A stretch of 39,481 nucleotides of DNA from Firmicutes bacterium HGW-Firmicutes-21 (GCA_002841455.1 PGZT01000006.1:1-39481), one strand, 5' to 3'; shown: positions 14,383 through 23,803, counted from the first letter of the stretch. Numbers and translations: made by a program. The notes: generated by a model from the sequence alone, not told the origin.

Positions 14383-15051
14383 TTACTTGTCTTGTTTATA
14401 GTTGAATAATTCGATAAAGCATTGCCTGTTTGCGTTATAAACATCGACCCTTCTGCCATAGGTTATCTGATCCTGTTCGGGTGAGCGGCGTATACAAAGG
14501 ATTGTCTTGGCGGGAAGCTGATTAAAGCCCGGCGTGCTGTATATATCCAAATCCTTAAGATAAACGCCGTAATCGTCAATAGCTGTTTCGGGAACATCAT
14601 CCCCTAAAATATCCGAGAGGTTAGCAAGCACGCCCATATCCACGACCCGCTCAAAATAATACTGGTCAAGCAGATAAATAACGCTGTCTCCCGCCCGCAC
14701 CTCGTTCTCAAAGCGTCTGAGCACGGCATTATTCGTATCAAAATCAAATGCAACTCCGCTTGTTTCTCCGGCAAGTGCGGTCAGCTCCACATAGTCAATG
14801 GTAATAACGCCGTCGTCGTTGTAATCCTCGATAAGACCCTTAACCGTGTCCTGAAGCTCGTTCGTTCCCCTAACGGTAATGGTGGCTTTTCCGACATAAA
14901 GGAAGCTGACATCGCCTTCTTTTTGAGTAAAAAGCTGTATTACTCCGACGATTAAAAAAACAGCCACAGTACCGCCTAAAATTATCATCCATTTATTATA
15001 ATACCAGATATGCTCGCACCATTGTTTAAAGCTCTGTTTTTCTGTTTTCAT
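14383..15051 (-). CDS. Membrane-anchored extracytoplasmic protein of unknown function
   Basis: The 222-residue protein has a basic cytoplasmic N terminus (about 1-17), one membrane helix (MIILGGTVAVFLIVGVIQLF, about 22-41) and a soluble outer domain. The outer part mixes alpha and beta, with VSFLYVGKATITVRGTNELQ, VITIDYVELTALAG and SVIYLLDQYYFERVVDMG. This recalls the fold rhythm of solute-binding proteins, but I see no diagnostic motif and no lipobox. I do not recognise the family. It is 45 bp downstream of lysS on the same strand, and its topology matches that of the LRR protein that follows. Ribosome site: AAAGGAGAGGTGG. Confidence 0.75.
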   Translation of the reverse strand: MKTEKQSFKQWCEHIWYYNKWMIILGGTVAVFLIVGVIQLFTQKEGDVSFLYVGKATITVRGTNELQDTVKGLIEDYNDDGVITIDYVELTALAGETSGVAFDFDTNNAVLRRFENEVRAGDSVIYLLDQYYFERVVDMGVLANLSDILGDDVPETAIDDYGVYLKDLDIYSTPGFNQLPAKTILCIRRSPEQDQITYGRRVDVYNANRQCFIELFNYKQDK

Positions 15052-15096
15052 AATATAGTGCCACCTCTCCTTTCGGCGGAAATCGCAATTGTATAA

Positions 15097-16605
15097 TTAT
15101 TTCGATTCGGGTTTCATAGTGGGGAACAGCAAAACATCTCTTATGGATGCCGAATCGGTGAGCAGCATAACAAGCCTGTCAACACCTATTCCCAGTCCGC
15201 CTGTCGGAGGCATACCGTATTCGAGAGCGGTGAGGAAATCCTCATCCACCTCGTTGGCTTCGTCGTCGCCCTTTGACTTTTTAATCGCCTGTTCCTCAAA
15301 GCGTCCCCTCTGGTCGATAGGGTCATTAAGCTCTGAGAATGCGTTCGCATGTTCTCTGCCGACAATAAAGAGCTCAAACCGCTCGGTATAGTCAGGGTTG
15401 CTCGGCATTCTTTTTGCCAGCGGGCTTATCTCAACTGGGTGATTCATAATAAAGGTTGGCTGAATCAGAGATTCCTCCACATACTTCTCAAAGAAAAGGT
15501 TGAGAATATCACCCTTTTTGTGATGCGTCTCATATTTTATATGATGCTGCTTTGCCAACGCTCTTGCGGTATCGTCATCCGTAACGGTATAAAAATCCAC
15601 TCCGCATGCTTGCTTTACCGTCTCCGCCATGGAGAGCCTTGCGAAGGGCTTGTCTAAATCGATTGTAACGCTACCATACGAAATTACCGTTTTCCCCAGC
15701 ACCTTTTTTGCAACAGAACGGATGAGATCCTCTGTCAGATCCATCATTCCGTTGTAATCGGTGTAAGCCTGATAAAGCTCAAGCAGGGTAAACTCCGGAT
15801 TATGACGGGTATCCATACCCTCGTTTCTAAAAACTCTTCCTATCTCGTAAACACGCTCAAAGCCGCCTACAATAAGCCTTTTCAGATGCAGCTCAAGCGC
15901 TACACGAAGGTAAAGGTCAATGTCCAGCGTGTTGTGGTGTGTTATAAAGGGACGGGCATTGGCTCCGCCTGCCGTGTTGTGAAGCATGGGTGTTTCCACC
16001 TCGAGAAAGGATGCGCCGTTAAGGTAATTGCGTATCTCTGATATTATAAGCGAGCGTTTTACAAAAGCGTCCTTAACAGACGGATTTACTATTAAATCCA
16101 CATATCTCTGGCGGTATCTGAGGTCCTGATCCTTTAAGCCGTGCCACTTCTCGGGGAGCGGGAGCAGGGATTTTGACAACAGCACAAGCTCCTTCGCATG
16201 TATAGAAATCTCGCCTCTGCGGGTTCTGAACACAAAGCCCTTAATCCCGACAATGTCGCCTATATCCCACTTGCGGTACTCCGCAAACATATCCTCGCCA
16301 ATGTCGTCTATGCGTATATATACCTGTATTCTGCCGCTTTCGTCCGCAAGGTCAATAAAGTTTGCTTTACCCATGTCCCGTCTGCTCAGAATTCTGCCCG
16401 CAACAGATACATCCTTATTCTCGTAGCTCTCAAAATTCTCTTTAATATCGTCTACATGGTCGGTTACTGCGTATTTAACAAGGGAAAACGGATTCTTTCC
16501 GGCCTGTTGAAGGTCATACAGCTTCTGCCGTCTTATCATAAGTATTTCACTCAGATTATTTTCGTCGTTTTCCTGCTCGTTTACTATCAGATTGTCTTCA
16601 CTCAT
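15097..16605 (-). CDS. lysS: Lysyl-tRNA synthetase, class II
   Basis: The 502-residue enzyme has an N-terminal OB fold ([20 protein letters not shown], about 60-150). The three class II motifs follow: motif 1 around [13 protein letters not shown], motif 2 [18 protein letters not shown], and motif 3 [14 protein letters not shown] near the C terminus. ARPFITHHN and [20 protein letters not shown] are typical LysRS segments. It charges tRNA-Lys. ATG 16605 was chosen because AAAGGA is 12 bases upstream; an ATG at 16617 touches that site directly, so either start is possible. It lies 48 bp after greA in the same operon. No T-box leader is present. Confidence 0.96.
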   Translation of the reverse strand: MSEDNLIVNEQENDENNLSEILMIRRQKLYDLQQAGKNPFSLVKYAVTDHVDDIKENFESYENKDVSVAGRILSRRDMGKANFIDLADESGRIQVYIRIDDIGEDMFAEYRKWDIGDIVGIKGFVFRTRRGEISIHAKELVLLSKSLLPLPEKWHGLKDQDLRYRQRYVDLIVNPSVKDAFVKRSLIISEIRNYLNGASFLEVETPMLHNTAGGANARPFITHHNTLDIDLYLRVALELHLKRLIVGGFERVYEIGRVFRNEGMDTRHNPEFTLLELYQAYTDYNGMMDLTEDLIRSVAKKVLGKTVISYGSVTIDLDKPFARLSMAETVKQACGVDFYTVTDDDTARALAKQHHIKYETHHKKGDILNLFFEKYVEESLIQPTFIMNHPVEISPLAKRMPSNPDYTERFELFIVGREHANAFSELNDPIDQRGRFEEQAIKKSKGDDEANEVDEDFLTALEYGMPPTGGLGIGVDRLVMLLTDSASIRDVLLFPTMKPESK

Positions 16606-16653
16606 TATGGGTTTCATTCCTTTAATTTATCTTAATTGTGCGAACTTTACAGC

Positions 16654-17127
16654 CTATTTCGATATCGCTGCAATGGTATATTTCGTTATGCCAGAGGGAG
16701 TCTCTACATTAATGCTGTCGCCGATTTTCTGCCCCACAAGCGCTTTGCCGAGAGGGCTCTCGTCCGATATGCAAAAATTCATCGGATCAGCTTCGGTGGA
16801 GCTGACTATTTTAAACACGGTATCCTCATCGTTGTCTATGCTGTGAACGGTTACCTTGTTGCCGATGCTGACCTTATCTGTTCCGAGATCCTTGTCGTCG
16901 AGAACTATCGCATATTTAAGCGTTTCCTCAAGATGCGCAATTTTGCCTTCTATCTCAGCCTGTTCGTTTTTTGCCTCGTCATATTCGCTGTTCTCCGATA
17001 AGTCACCGAAAGAACGCGCTTTTTGTATCGCCTGAGCGACCTCCTTGCGTTTTACCGTTTTAAGGTGCTCCAGCTCGCTTTGAAGCTTGTTTAAGCCTTC
17101 GTTTGATACAATTATTTGCTTGGACAT
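16654..17127 (-). CDS. greA: Transcription elongation factor GreA
   Basis: From ATG 17127 (AAGGAG site 10 bp upstream) the product is 157 residues, the normal GreA length; a longer reading from 17148 runs through that site. The N-terminal coiled coil carries [18 protein letters not shown], whose acidic tip reaches the RNA polymerase active site and stimulates cleavage of backtracked RNA. The C-terminal FKBP-like domain is seen in [31 protein letters not shown] and the final [10 protein letters not shown]. It is placed between the S41 protease and lysS, with short gaps; greA-lysS is a common Firmicutes pair. Confidence 0.96.
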   Translation of the reverse strand: MSKQIIVSNEGLNKLQSELEHLKTVKRKEVAQAIQKARSFGDLSENSEYDEAKNEQAEIEGKIAHLEETLKYAIVLDDKDLGTDKVSIGNKVTVHSIDNDEDTVFKIVSSTEADPMNFCISDESPLGKALVGQKIGDSINVETPSGITKYTIAAISK

Positions 17128-17156
17128 ATGAAAATCTCCTTCACTCATATTTGATG

Positions 17157-18371
17157 TTAATTAATTTCTGTCAGGGTTTCGATTGCTCTTTGCAGCTGAT
17201 TGTCCTCCTCGTTTGTGAGCAGATAGAACCGCTCCGCAAGCTCCGCAGGCATCTCCAAAAAAATATCGGGCGAAACACCTATGCCATGGAAGTTCTCTCC
17301 GTATGGAGGGTTGTAATAATTGGTCGATAGCTTGAGTCCGCTGCCGTCAGGAAGGGTTGTAATCGTCTGCATCGTACCCTTTCCGAAGGAGGTTGTGCCG
17401 ATTATAGTTGCAAGGGAATAATCACGAAGCGCCGCTGTAAAAAGCTCCGCCGCCGATGCGGTTTTGCCGTTTATAAGCACCGCCATAGGAGCGTCAAGGT
17501 GTGCCTCGTCAGAGCTTCTCGTGGTTACCTTTCCGCTCTTGTCAACGATGTTGATAATCGGTCCTTCGGGAAGCAAGAGGTCAAGCACCTTAACAATAGC
17601 ATTCAGGTCACCGCCCGGATTATTCCGTACATCGAAAATATAGCTCTCGCAGCCGTCCTCGGCCGCTTTGTCAAGTGCCTGCTTGAATGTATCCGCTGTA
17701 TGGCTGTTAAACTCTATGATTGTAATATATGCTATTGAAGCACCGTTTGAATTACCGCTTTCTAATTTCTCATAAATAACGCTCTCGCTGTCGATTGCGG
17801 CACGGGTAATGGTTAAGGTCAGCAAAAGGTCCTCCTCACGGCTGACAACAAGGGTTACAGCCTCGCCCTCGGGACCTCTGACGGCGTTTATTGCGGTATC
17901 GTAGGTATCCGAATTAACGGGTATATCCTCAACCTGAACAATAATATCCCCTACTCTCAGACCTGCCTGAAGAGCAGGCGAAGCAGGCATAACACCTGTA
18001 ATATATATTCCGCCGGTTTCTGCATCAAACACGGCACGAACACCTATACCGACCATATCACCGCTTGAATCGGAAAGATACGCCCTCAATTCCTCCTCGC
18101 TGAAATACATCGAATAGGGATCGCCGAGACTGTCAATATATGCGTTAAGATAAGCGTATTCAAAGTCCTTTATATCGGTATCCTTGATATAGTTATCGGA
18201 CACGCGGTCGTATACATCCTTTAATTTATCATAAAAATCGGCTTTTTCATACAGGGCGGCAAGCTCGGAGCTGTTTCGGTTTTGAAATGCGTTTGCCGTT
18301 ATTAAAAAGGTGGCAATACAGAACAAAAAGACCAAAACGATACACGAACCTAATGATATTCGCTTTTTCAT
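17157..18371 (-). CDS. S41-family C-terminal processing protease with PDZ domain
   Basis: The 404-residue protein starts with a basic N terminus and a signal anchor ([20 protein letters not shown]). A helical region is followed by a PDZ domain (about 105-190, with [20 protein letters not shown] and [12 protein letters not shown]) and the S41 catalytic core. The nucleophile Ser306 lies in [13 protein letters not shown] and the general base Lys331 in [31 protein letters not shown] is the family strand-turn. Such CtpA/CtpB-type enzymes trim exported proteins and control peptidoglycan hydrolases. Its place directly after the M23 hydrolase and FtsEX suggests it processes or degrades a partner of that system, which is inference. 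Confidence 0.93.
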   Translation of the reverse strand: MKKRISLGSCIVLVFLFCIATFLITANAFQNRNSSELAALYEKADFYDKLKDVYDRVSDNYIKDTDIKDFEYAYLNAYIDSLGDPYSMYFSEEELRAYLSDSSGDMVGIGVRAVFDAETGGIYITGVMPASPALQAGLRVGDIIVQVEDIPVNSDTYDTAINAVRGPEGEAVTLVVSREEDLLLTLTITRAAIDSESVIYEKLESGNSNGASIAYITIIEFNSHTADTFKQALDKAAEDGCESYIFDVRNNPGGDLNAIVKVLDLLLPEGPIINIVDKSGKVTTRSSDEAHLDAPMAVLINGKTASAAELFTAALRDYSLATIIGTTSFGKGTMQTITTLPDGSGLKLSTNYYNPPYGENFHGIGVSPDIFLEMPAELAERFYLLTNEEDNQLQRAIETLTEIN

Positions 18372-18419
18372 TATTTAATTACTTCTCCTTATTGACGGCG
18401 GCCGCTCTGCGGTCTTATA

Positions 18420-19625
18420 TTAAAAATATCCTTTTGGGAGATATTTGGAAGGGTCGACATAGTTACCGTTTATAATCAGGCTGTAATGCAGGTGATTGCC
18501 GGTTGAGGAGCCTGTCGTTCCGACATAAGCGATTATATCACCCTGCTTAACATTTTGACCCACCTTGGCTACCCTGCTGCTTGCATGTGCGTAAAGGGAT
18601 GAGATACCGTCGCCATGATAAACAACCACAAGGTTACCCCAGCTGCTCGCATATTCACTGCGGGTAACTGTGCCGGCTTTTGTCGCAACTATGGGGGTAC
18701 CGTGCGCACAGGCTATATCAACCCCGTTATGAAACTGCATTTTACTGCTGTCAAAGGGATTTACTCTCCAGCCGTATAAACTTGAAACATAATATTCGTT
18801 TGATTTTGCTCTTACCTTTACAGGCCATATATGGTCCTTGTTTGAATCGAGTATTGCCTGCCGTTCCTTCTGCAACGCTGCAATTTTTGTTTTTGTTTGA
18901 GTGATTAACGAATCTGTGGATACAAAATCGTTCTCAAGTTTTGAAAGACTGGTCCCCAACGCAGCAGCCTCTGCTTCCAGCTCCACCCGTTTCTGAGCAA
19001 CCTCGTTCATTTTATCCTGAAGGTCTGTATTGTAGTTATCCAGCGTTGTTTTTGCGGATTCGTAATTTCCTCTTATGACCTCGAGGTCTTTTTTGATAAG
19101 CGTCAGAGATTCCATTATTGAATCAGTATACTTAAGAAAATAGTTAAGATTGTCGACCCGTGTCAGGAAATCCGTAAAACTTCCCGATTCCAGTAAAAGC
19201 TGAAAAATGCTGATGTCTCCCTGCATGAAGGAATAACGGACTATAGAGGCATAAACATCCTCATAATAATCATAGCTCTCCTGCTGAATAAGGATATTTA
19301 CCTCTATTTCGGACAGTTTCATTACATACGATTGAATAGTCTCCTCGGTAAGCGCTATTTCCGTATCAAGGTATTCAATTTCCTGTATGTATAGGTTAAG
19401 CTGATTTACGGTTAATCCTGATTCTCTGTTGATTTTTTTTATGTCGTCGGACAGCTTTGCTTTTTTATTTTGCAGAGAATTAAGTAATGTCTCGCACTCT
19501 TTTAAGTCCGCCTCCACCTGCAACAGCGTTCTTGCTTCCGTTTCCTGAGGAAGCGTTATCGCAAATGATGAAAAAATGATTATAAAACAAAATACCATGG
19601 AGAATATTTTTTTACCGAGTCGCAT
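18420..19625 (-). CDS. EnvC/PcsB-like murein hydrolase: coiled coil plus M23 (LytM) peptidase
   Basis: ATG 19625 was chosen, with AAAGGAA eleven bases upstream; translation from there begins with a signal peptide (MRLGKKIFSMVFCFIIIFSS to about residue 32). Residues 33-265 form two long coiled-coil stretches, as in EnvC and PcsB, which use them to bind the outer loop of FtsX. The C-terminal domain (about 295-400) is an intact M23 metallopeptidase, with FHNGVDIACAHGTPIVATKA (Zn ligands His and Asp) and TGNHLHYSLIINGNYV (HxH). It cuts peptidoglycan cross-links. The gene follows ftsX by 33 bp, so activation by FtsEX during division is very likely from established systems. Total length is 401 residues. 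Confidence 0.94.
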   Translation of the reverse strand: MRLGKKIFSMVFCFIIIFSSFAITLPQETEARTLLQVEADLKECETLLNSLQNKKAKLSDDIKKINRESGLTVNQLNLYIQEIEYLDTEIALTEETIQSYVMKLSEIEVNILIQQESYDYYEDVYASIVRYSFMQGDISIFQLLLESGSFTDFLTRVDNLNYFLKYTDSIMESLTLIKKDLEVIRGNYESAKTTLDNYNTDLQDKMNEVAQKRVELEAEAAALGTSLSKLENDFVSTDSLITQTKTKIAALQKERQAILDSNKDHIWPVKVRAKSNEYYVSSLYGWRVNPFDSSKMQFHNGVDIACAHGTPIVATKAGTVTRSEYASSWGNLVVVYHGDGISSLYAHASSRVAKVGQNVKQGDIIAYVGTTGSSTGNHLHYSLIINGNYVDPSKYLPKGYF

Positions 19626-19658
19626 TTGTAATTCCGTTCCTTTCGTTGTCAAAAATAC

Positions 19659-20624
19659 TTATACCTTAAGGTGCTTCTTTAGTGATATGGTGCTTGAAAT
19701 AACACCCGCAAAGAACCCAAGCCCGAGAAATGCAGCCGCAAGCAATTGAAGATAATCAGAAAAAGGAGCTAAGCTCAGTGCGGTAACACTATCAATGGAT
19801 TCAATTATCGAACCGGTTCCGCCTGCCATGGCATCGGAGATGATAAACTCATAAATATAGTATTGTAGCCCTAACGCAACCCCCGCCGAAAAAATGCCGA
19901 TAATAATTCCCTCGATAATAAAGGGAGTCCGTATAAACGACTTTGTCGCACCGCAGTAACGCATAAAGGTGATTTCATTACGCCTTGCGTGTAAACCGAG
20001 CTTTATGGTGTTCATTATAACAAACAATGAAACCACAAGAAGAATTGCCATCATCCATGCGGCAACAAGGGTAAGGGTTTTATTAAGCCCCGTTACCTTC
20101 TCGTATAATGCAAGATTTTCCTTAATATCCTCATTGGATATGTATTCTATACTTTCAAGACGATTTTTTAATTTAAAAACATCGTCCATATTAAAATCGG
20201 CACTTGAAAAGCTTGTAAACCGAATCTCTATACTGCTTGGCAGCGGATTGTTATGCTCGTTGTAAATATCAAGGAACTTTGCGCTGACACCGGCTCTGTT
20301 TTTATATCGCTCAAAGTTCTGTTCCTTAGAATAGCTCTGCCAATCAACAATATTGCCTATTTCCTCACCAATCTTTTTAATTTGCTCGTTTATATCCAGG
20401 GTTTGTTCGTCGGTAAGCCCCTCCGGCAGATAAACATAAATTATATTTATATCATCGGTTGATTTTAAATTCTTATCAATATTGTCAATGACCATATAAA
20501 AGGTTCCTACAATGAGCATGCAGGAAACAAGCACAAGCAGTGAAGCGAAGGACATAACACCGTTTCGGAAAACACCGACGAAACCCTGCCCGATTTGATA
20601 AATAAAGGTGCTAATTCTCCTCAT
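19659..20624 (-). CDS. ftsX: Cell division ABC transporter permease FtsX
   Basis: From ATG 20624 the protein has 321 residues. The first membrane helix lies at about 20-45 (FASLLVLVSCMLIVGTFYMV). An outer domain of about 130 residues follows (DINIIYVYLPEGLTDEQTLD and later). Three further helices around 190-320 include AWMMAILLVVSLFVIMNTI and the cytoplasmic motif RRNEITFMRYCGATKSFIR that contacts FtsE. This is the four-helix FtsX topology. FtsX passes ATP-driven change in FtsE to a peptidoglycan hydrolase outside. The gene overlaps ftsE by 14 nt; an alternative ATG at 20633 sits only 2 nt from the GGAGG site, so the later start is preferred. Confidence 0.95.
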   Translation of the reverse strand: MRRISTFIYQIGQGFVGVFRNGVMSFASLLVLVSCMLIVGTFYMVIDNIDKNLKSTDDINIIYVYLPEGLTDEQTLDINEQIKKIGEEIGNIVDWQSYSKEQNFERYKNRAGVSAKFLDIYNEHNNPLPSSIEIRFTSFSSADFNMDDVFKLKNRLESIEYISNEDIKENLALYEKVTGLNKTLTLVAAWMMAILLVVSLFVIMNTIKLGLHARRNEITFMRYCGATKSFIRTPFIIEGIIIGIFSAGVALGLQYYIYEFIISDAMAGGTGSIIESIDSVTALSLAPFSDYLQLLAAAFLGLGFFAGVISSTISLKKHLKV

Positions 20625-21300
20625 TGTCGTCATAGCCTCCAATTCTGTCGGAGGCAATAACTCCGTCTTTTATTGTAATAACCCGTTTCTTGTAACGCGA
20701 TACAATGTCACGGTCGTGCGTAACCACAATAACTGTTTTACCCAGCTTATTGATTCTCATCAGCAGCTCCATAATCTCACAGCTCATATCGCAGTCAATG
20801 TTTCCGGTAGGCTCGTCCGCAATAATTGTATGCGGATTGTTTACCAATGCTCTGGCAAACGCAACCCGCTGCTTCTCGCCGCCCGACAGCTCGTCGGGGA
20901 AGCTGTCATATTTATCGGACAGGTTCACAACATTTAAAAAGAAGGGTACGCGTTTGCGGATAAGAGACGGCTTCTCTCCGATAACACGCATCGCAAACGC
21001 TACATTCTCATATGCGGTTTTGTTGTCAAAAAGTCTGAAGTCCTGAAAAACAAAGCCCATTGTGCGTCTTAGCTTCGGGATTTTCCGCTCTCTTATCTTT
21101 TCAAGCTTAAAGCCGTTCACATGCAGCTTGCCCGCAGATATTTTCTCCTCACGGAGCAGCAGCTTGGTGAGTGTGGTTTTACCTGCTCCGGATTGTCCGA
21201 CGATAAAAACAAACTCGCCGTCCTCTATCTTAAGATTAACATTTTTCAAAGCGACGGTGCCGTTAGGATACACCATCGATACATCATTGAATTCAATCAT
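20611..21300 (-). CDS. ftsE: Cell division ATP-binding protein FtsE
   Basis: The 229-residue ATPase has Walker A GQSGAGKTTL (about 35-44), the Q-loop MGFVFQDFRLFDNKTAYENV, the ABC signature ELSGGEKQRVAFARAL, Walker B TIIADEPTGNID and the switch His in VIVVTHD. The start SMVYPNGTVALKNV is characteristic of FtsE. It pairs with FtsX at the septum and powers hydrolase control. It lies 11 bp after the regulator gene, so the two are surely co-transcribed. Confidence 0.97.
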   Translation of the reverse strand: MIEFNDVSMVYPNGTVALKNVNLKIEDGEFVFIVGQSGAGKTTLTKLLLREEKISAGKLHVNGFKLEKIRERKIPKLRRTMGFVFQDFRLFDNKTAYENVAFAMRVIGEKPSLIRKRVPFFLNVVNLSDKYDSFPDELSGGEKQRVAFARALVNNPHTIIADEPTGNIDCDMSCEIMELLMRINKLGKTVIVVTHDRDIVSRYKKRVITIKDGVIASDRIGGYDDNEEN

Positions 21301-21311
21301 GGTTATTTTCC

Positions 21312-22397
21312 TTAAAAATTGGTTGGCTTACTTATCACATACTTTTTGACCATAAGCGCAACCTTAAAGGTAATGGCATGGTCAAACTCCCTTAAATCCA
21401 GTCCGGTCAGCTTTTTTATTTTTTCAAGACGGTATACCAGTGTATTACGGTGAACAAACAGCTTTCTGGAGGTCTCGGAGACATTCAGATTATTGTCAAA
21501 GAACGCCTGTATCGTCATAAGAGTTTCCCTGTCAAGGCTCTCTAACGAGCCTCTCTTAAACACCTCCTGCAAAAACATCTCGCAAAGTGTTGTGGGGAGC
21601 TGATATATCAGTCTGCCGATTCCGAGGCTCTCGTAATTTATTGTGCTCTTTTCAGTGTCGAAAACCTTGCCGACCTCAAGGGCAACCTGTGCGTCCTTAT
21701 AGGAACGGGCAAGTTCCTTTATGCTGGTAACAACGGTTCCGATACCTACGACAACCTTCATATAAAACTCGGAGGAAACCGTATCAACAATATTTCTTGC
21801 AAACGATTCAATATTTTTATTCTCGGACGCTGTTTTAAGCTCCTTAACTAAAACAATGTCGCTCTCGCCCACGCTTATAACATAGTCGCGTCCCTTGTCG
21901 GGGAACATATTCTGAATAATATCAAAGGGAACAACATCACTTTTATTAAGAAAACGGATAAGATAAACAACACGGTTTACCTCGTTGTCAAAATGCAGTT
22001 CCTTTGATTTAATGTATATATCTCCGGGAAGTATATTATCAAGAATAATGTTCTTTATAAAATTGGTTTTATCATACTTCTCGTCATAAAGCGTTTTTAT
22101 ATTGGAAAAGGAAATAGAAAGCAGAGAGGATATGCTTTTGGCATTATCGTCCTGACCTTCCACAAAAACAATATATTCAATACGAGCATGAGAACCTATG
22201 GGGCGGTAGGTATAGCCGTCCCAAACTATCGTATCAAAGGTATAGGAAACTTCCTCGAGTATCTCTCTGTGAGTCTCTCCTATCCGAGTCAGCTGGCTGC
22301 AAGCGATAATAATACCCTTGTCGTCAATAATACCTATATTGCGATCAACAGCCTCCTTCATCTGATAGATCAGACCCTGAAAAAGTTTATTGCTCAT
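21312..22397 (-). CDS. PucR/CdaR-type transcriptional regulator
   Basis: ATG 22397 was chosen because AAAGG is 10 bp upstream; longer readings start in the leader. The 361-residue protein has an N-terminal sensor-like region (about 5-100, AVDRNIGIIDDKGIIIACSQ). A central GGDEF-like region of the CdaR family follows, with VVGIGTVVTSIKELARSYKD and AQVALEVGKVF. The C-terminal PucR helix-turn-helix is TIQAFFDNNLNVSETSRKLF then VHRNTLVYRLEKI (PF13556, about 300-340). Relatives sense sugar diacids or purine intermediates. Its lead position in an ftsEX operon suggests a different signal or local control of division genes, but no operator can be named. The 160 bp upstream hold no promoter I trust. 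Confidence 0.9.
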   Translation of the reverse strand: MSNKLFQGLIYQMKEAVDRNIGIIDDKGIIIACSQLTRIGETHREILEEVSYTFDTIVWDGYTYRPIGSHARIEYIVFVEGQDDNAKSISSLLSISFSNIKTLYDEKYDKTNFIKNIILDNILPGDIYIKSKELHFDNEVNRVVYLIRFLNKSDVVPFDIIQNMFPDKGRDYVISVGESDIVLVKELKTASENKNIESFARNIVDTVSSEFYMKVVVGIGTVVTSIKELARSYKDAQVALEVGKVFDTEKSTINYESLGIGRLIYQLPTTLCEMFLQEVFKRGSLESLDRETLMTIQAFFDNNLNVSETSRKLFVHRNTLVYRLEKIKKLTGLDLREFDHAITFKVALMVKKYVISKPTNF

Positions 22398-22558
22398 TTT
22401 TACCATACCTTTCTTTGATATTAGATATAATGGTGGGGCATAATTAATACGCAAGTCGGTATAAAACAAAGTCGCCATATGTGCTTAAAGGTACAATAAG
22501 TCCTTTTCCCCAACTTTACAGCATATTTTACAATATTTTTGTTTAAAAAGCAATAGCA

Positions 22559-22585
22559 ACGCCGTAAAATTTTATTTTACGGCGT
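22559..22585. repeat. Perfect 11-bp inverted repeat at the edge of the tandem repeat block
   Basis: ACGCCGTAAAA and TTTTACGGCGT flank TTTTA. A related sequence (AATTTTATTTTACGGTGTAAG at 22807-22827, two changes against 22568-22588) marks the other edge of the array. It may act as a transcription terminator, but neither strand has a clean T run immediately after the stem. Confidence 0.7.
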
Positions 22586-22593
22586 GAGAAAAA

Positions 22594-22689
22594 CCCCTTG
22601 CCGGTTTTACAACCGTCATTTTCTTCGAAAAACGGGCTTTTTCGCTGTAAGCTTAATGCGGTACAAATTTTATAAGAGATAAGAGCGGG
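22594..22689. repeat. Tandem structured repeat, unit 1 (96 bp)
   Basis: This unit begins CCCCTTGCCGG and ends AAGAGCGGG. It contains two perfect hairpins: CGGTT/AACCG with loop TTAC (22602-22615) and CGAAAAA/TTTTTCG with loop CGGGC (22626-22644). It differs from unit 2 at only three positions, all between the second hairpin and the end. It is non-coding and lies between rsmE and the regulator, both transcribed on the minus strand. Confidence 0.9.
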
Positions 22690-22710
22690 TTTTATTAAAG
22701 GGGTAAGAGA

Positions 22711-22806
22711 CCCCTTGCCGGTTTTACAACCGTCATTTTCTTCGAAAAACGGGCTTTTTCGCTGTAAGCTTTATGTGGTACAGATTTTATAAGAGATAAG
22801 AGCGGG
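22711..22806. repeat. Tandem structured repeat, unit 2 (96 bp)
   Basis: This is the second, near-identical unit, at 117-bp spacing. Its first bases CCCCTT pair with AAGGGG at 22698-22703 (loop TAAGAGA), giving a third hairpin at the junction that unit 1 lacks. A further partial copy (TAAGCTATATGCGGTATGGATTTAT-like end) runs from 22824 into the rsmE stop region. The stretch 22398-22848 holds no gene. Confidence 0.9.
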
Positions 22807-22848
22807 AATTTTATTTTACGGTGTAAGCTATATGCGGTATGGATTTAT

Positions 22849-23586
22849 TCATTCAAGTAAAATACTGATTGCGGATAAAACAAAGCCGCTTGCCGTTTCG
22901 GTCCTGAGTATCCGTCCTCCCAGACCTATAAGAGGGATACCCAGTTCGCCAGCAGTGCGGATTTCACCTGTCGATAAACCGCCCTCCGGACCGATTAAAA
23001 AGGCGATTTTTCTCGGTTTCTTCTCTCTAAGATAATCCCTTATGTGTATGGTTTCGCTCCCCTCATAGCATATAAAACACACCTCGGATTGCTTCATCTC
23101 ACGGCAAGCGTTTATAAAGCTCAACGGCGGCAGTACGGCAGGAATAATACCCCGTCCGCATTGCGAAGCCGCCGATACGGCTATTTTATTATACCGCTCC
23201 AGCTTTTTTTCAAACGCTCTGTTATCGGGACGGGATACACTGCGCTCGCAGAGCACGGGTATAACCGTAGACACACCAAGCTCAACAGCTTTTTGCACTA
23301 TTGTATCGAGCTTGTCCCCTTTTGGAACGCCCTGATAAAGGGTTACTTCAAACGGGAGCTCGCTGACGCAGGAGCGTCCCTCGCCGAGGGCTACAATAAG
23401 AGCGTTATCCGAGGTTTCGGTTATAATTCCGTCATACTCGGTTCTCCGCATATCGCATAAGCGCAGCTTGTCGCCCGTATTAAGCCGCAGGACCTTAATT
23501 ATATGAGCGGCATCGCTGCCCGTTATACGCACTGTATCCGCTATAATGCTGTCCTGGGTAATAAAAATTCTCGGCACCGATGACAT
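22849..23586 (-). CDS. rsmE: 16S rRNA (uracil-1498-N3)-methyltransferase RsmE
   Basis: The 245-residue protein has the RsmE layout. An N-terminal PUA-like domain (about 1-70, HIIKVLRLNTGDKLRLCD) is followed by a SPOUT domain. Key segments are LYQGVPKGDKLDTIVQKAVE and LGVSTVIPVLCERSV, then FLIGPEGGLSTGEI, where the knot binds S-adenosylmethionine, and the final LGGRILRTETA. It methylates U1498 in the 30S decoding site. Its promoter lies 58 bp upstream. The stop codon abuts the hairpin-rich repeat block, which probably ends its transcript. Confidence 0.95.
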   Translation of the reverse strand: MSSVPRIFITQDSIIADTVRITGSDAAHIIKVLRLNTGDKLRLCDMRRTEYDGIITETSDNALIVALGEGRSCVSELPFEVTLYQGVPKGDKLDTIVQKAVELGVSTVIPVLCERSVSRPDNRAFEKKLERYNKIAVSAASQCGRGIIPAVLPPLSFINACREMKQSEVCFICYEGSETIHIRDYLREKKPRKIAFLIGPEGGLSTGEIRTAGELGIPLIGLGGRILRTETASGFVLSAISILLE

Positions 23587-23643
23587 TATAAAAACCGCCC
23601 TTTTACCATAAAATAACGCAAACTATTGTTAGTATTATATACC

Positions 23644-23672
23644 ATTATATAGCGAAAACACAAATATGTCAA
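23644..23672 (-). promoter_or_regulatory. Sigma-A promoter of rsmE
   Basis: On the minus strand TTGACA and TATAAT are spaced by 17 bp, 58 bp upstream of the rsmE start. Confidence 0.8.
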
Positions 23673-23774
23673 TTAACGCACGGTGAATTACCGGTATTTG
23701 GTATAAAGTGGGGGAGAGAGGCGTTAATTTGTGCATTTTGTCGAATAAAAGACAAGTATCCGAGCAAAAAAAGC

Positions 23775-23803
23775 TTGACTTTTTGCATAATGTGTTGTAA
23801 AAT
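23775..23803 (+). promoter_or_regulatory. Sigma-A promoter of the DUF1292 gene (and possibly 6S RNA)
   Basis: TTGACT and TAAAAT are separated by 17 bp, 37 bp before ATG 23841. Confidence 0.75.

Noticed and set aside
16606-16653. T-box or lysine riboswitch upstream of lysS or asd
   Set aside because: The gaps before these genes are only 48 and 29 bp and show no conserved T-box or L-box elements.
22594-22806. CRISPR array
   Set aside because: Only two long units (96 bp) with a 21-bp gap and internal hairpins; no short repeat/spacer pattern and no cas genes.
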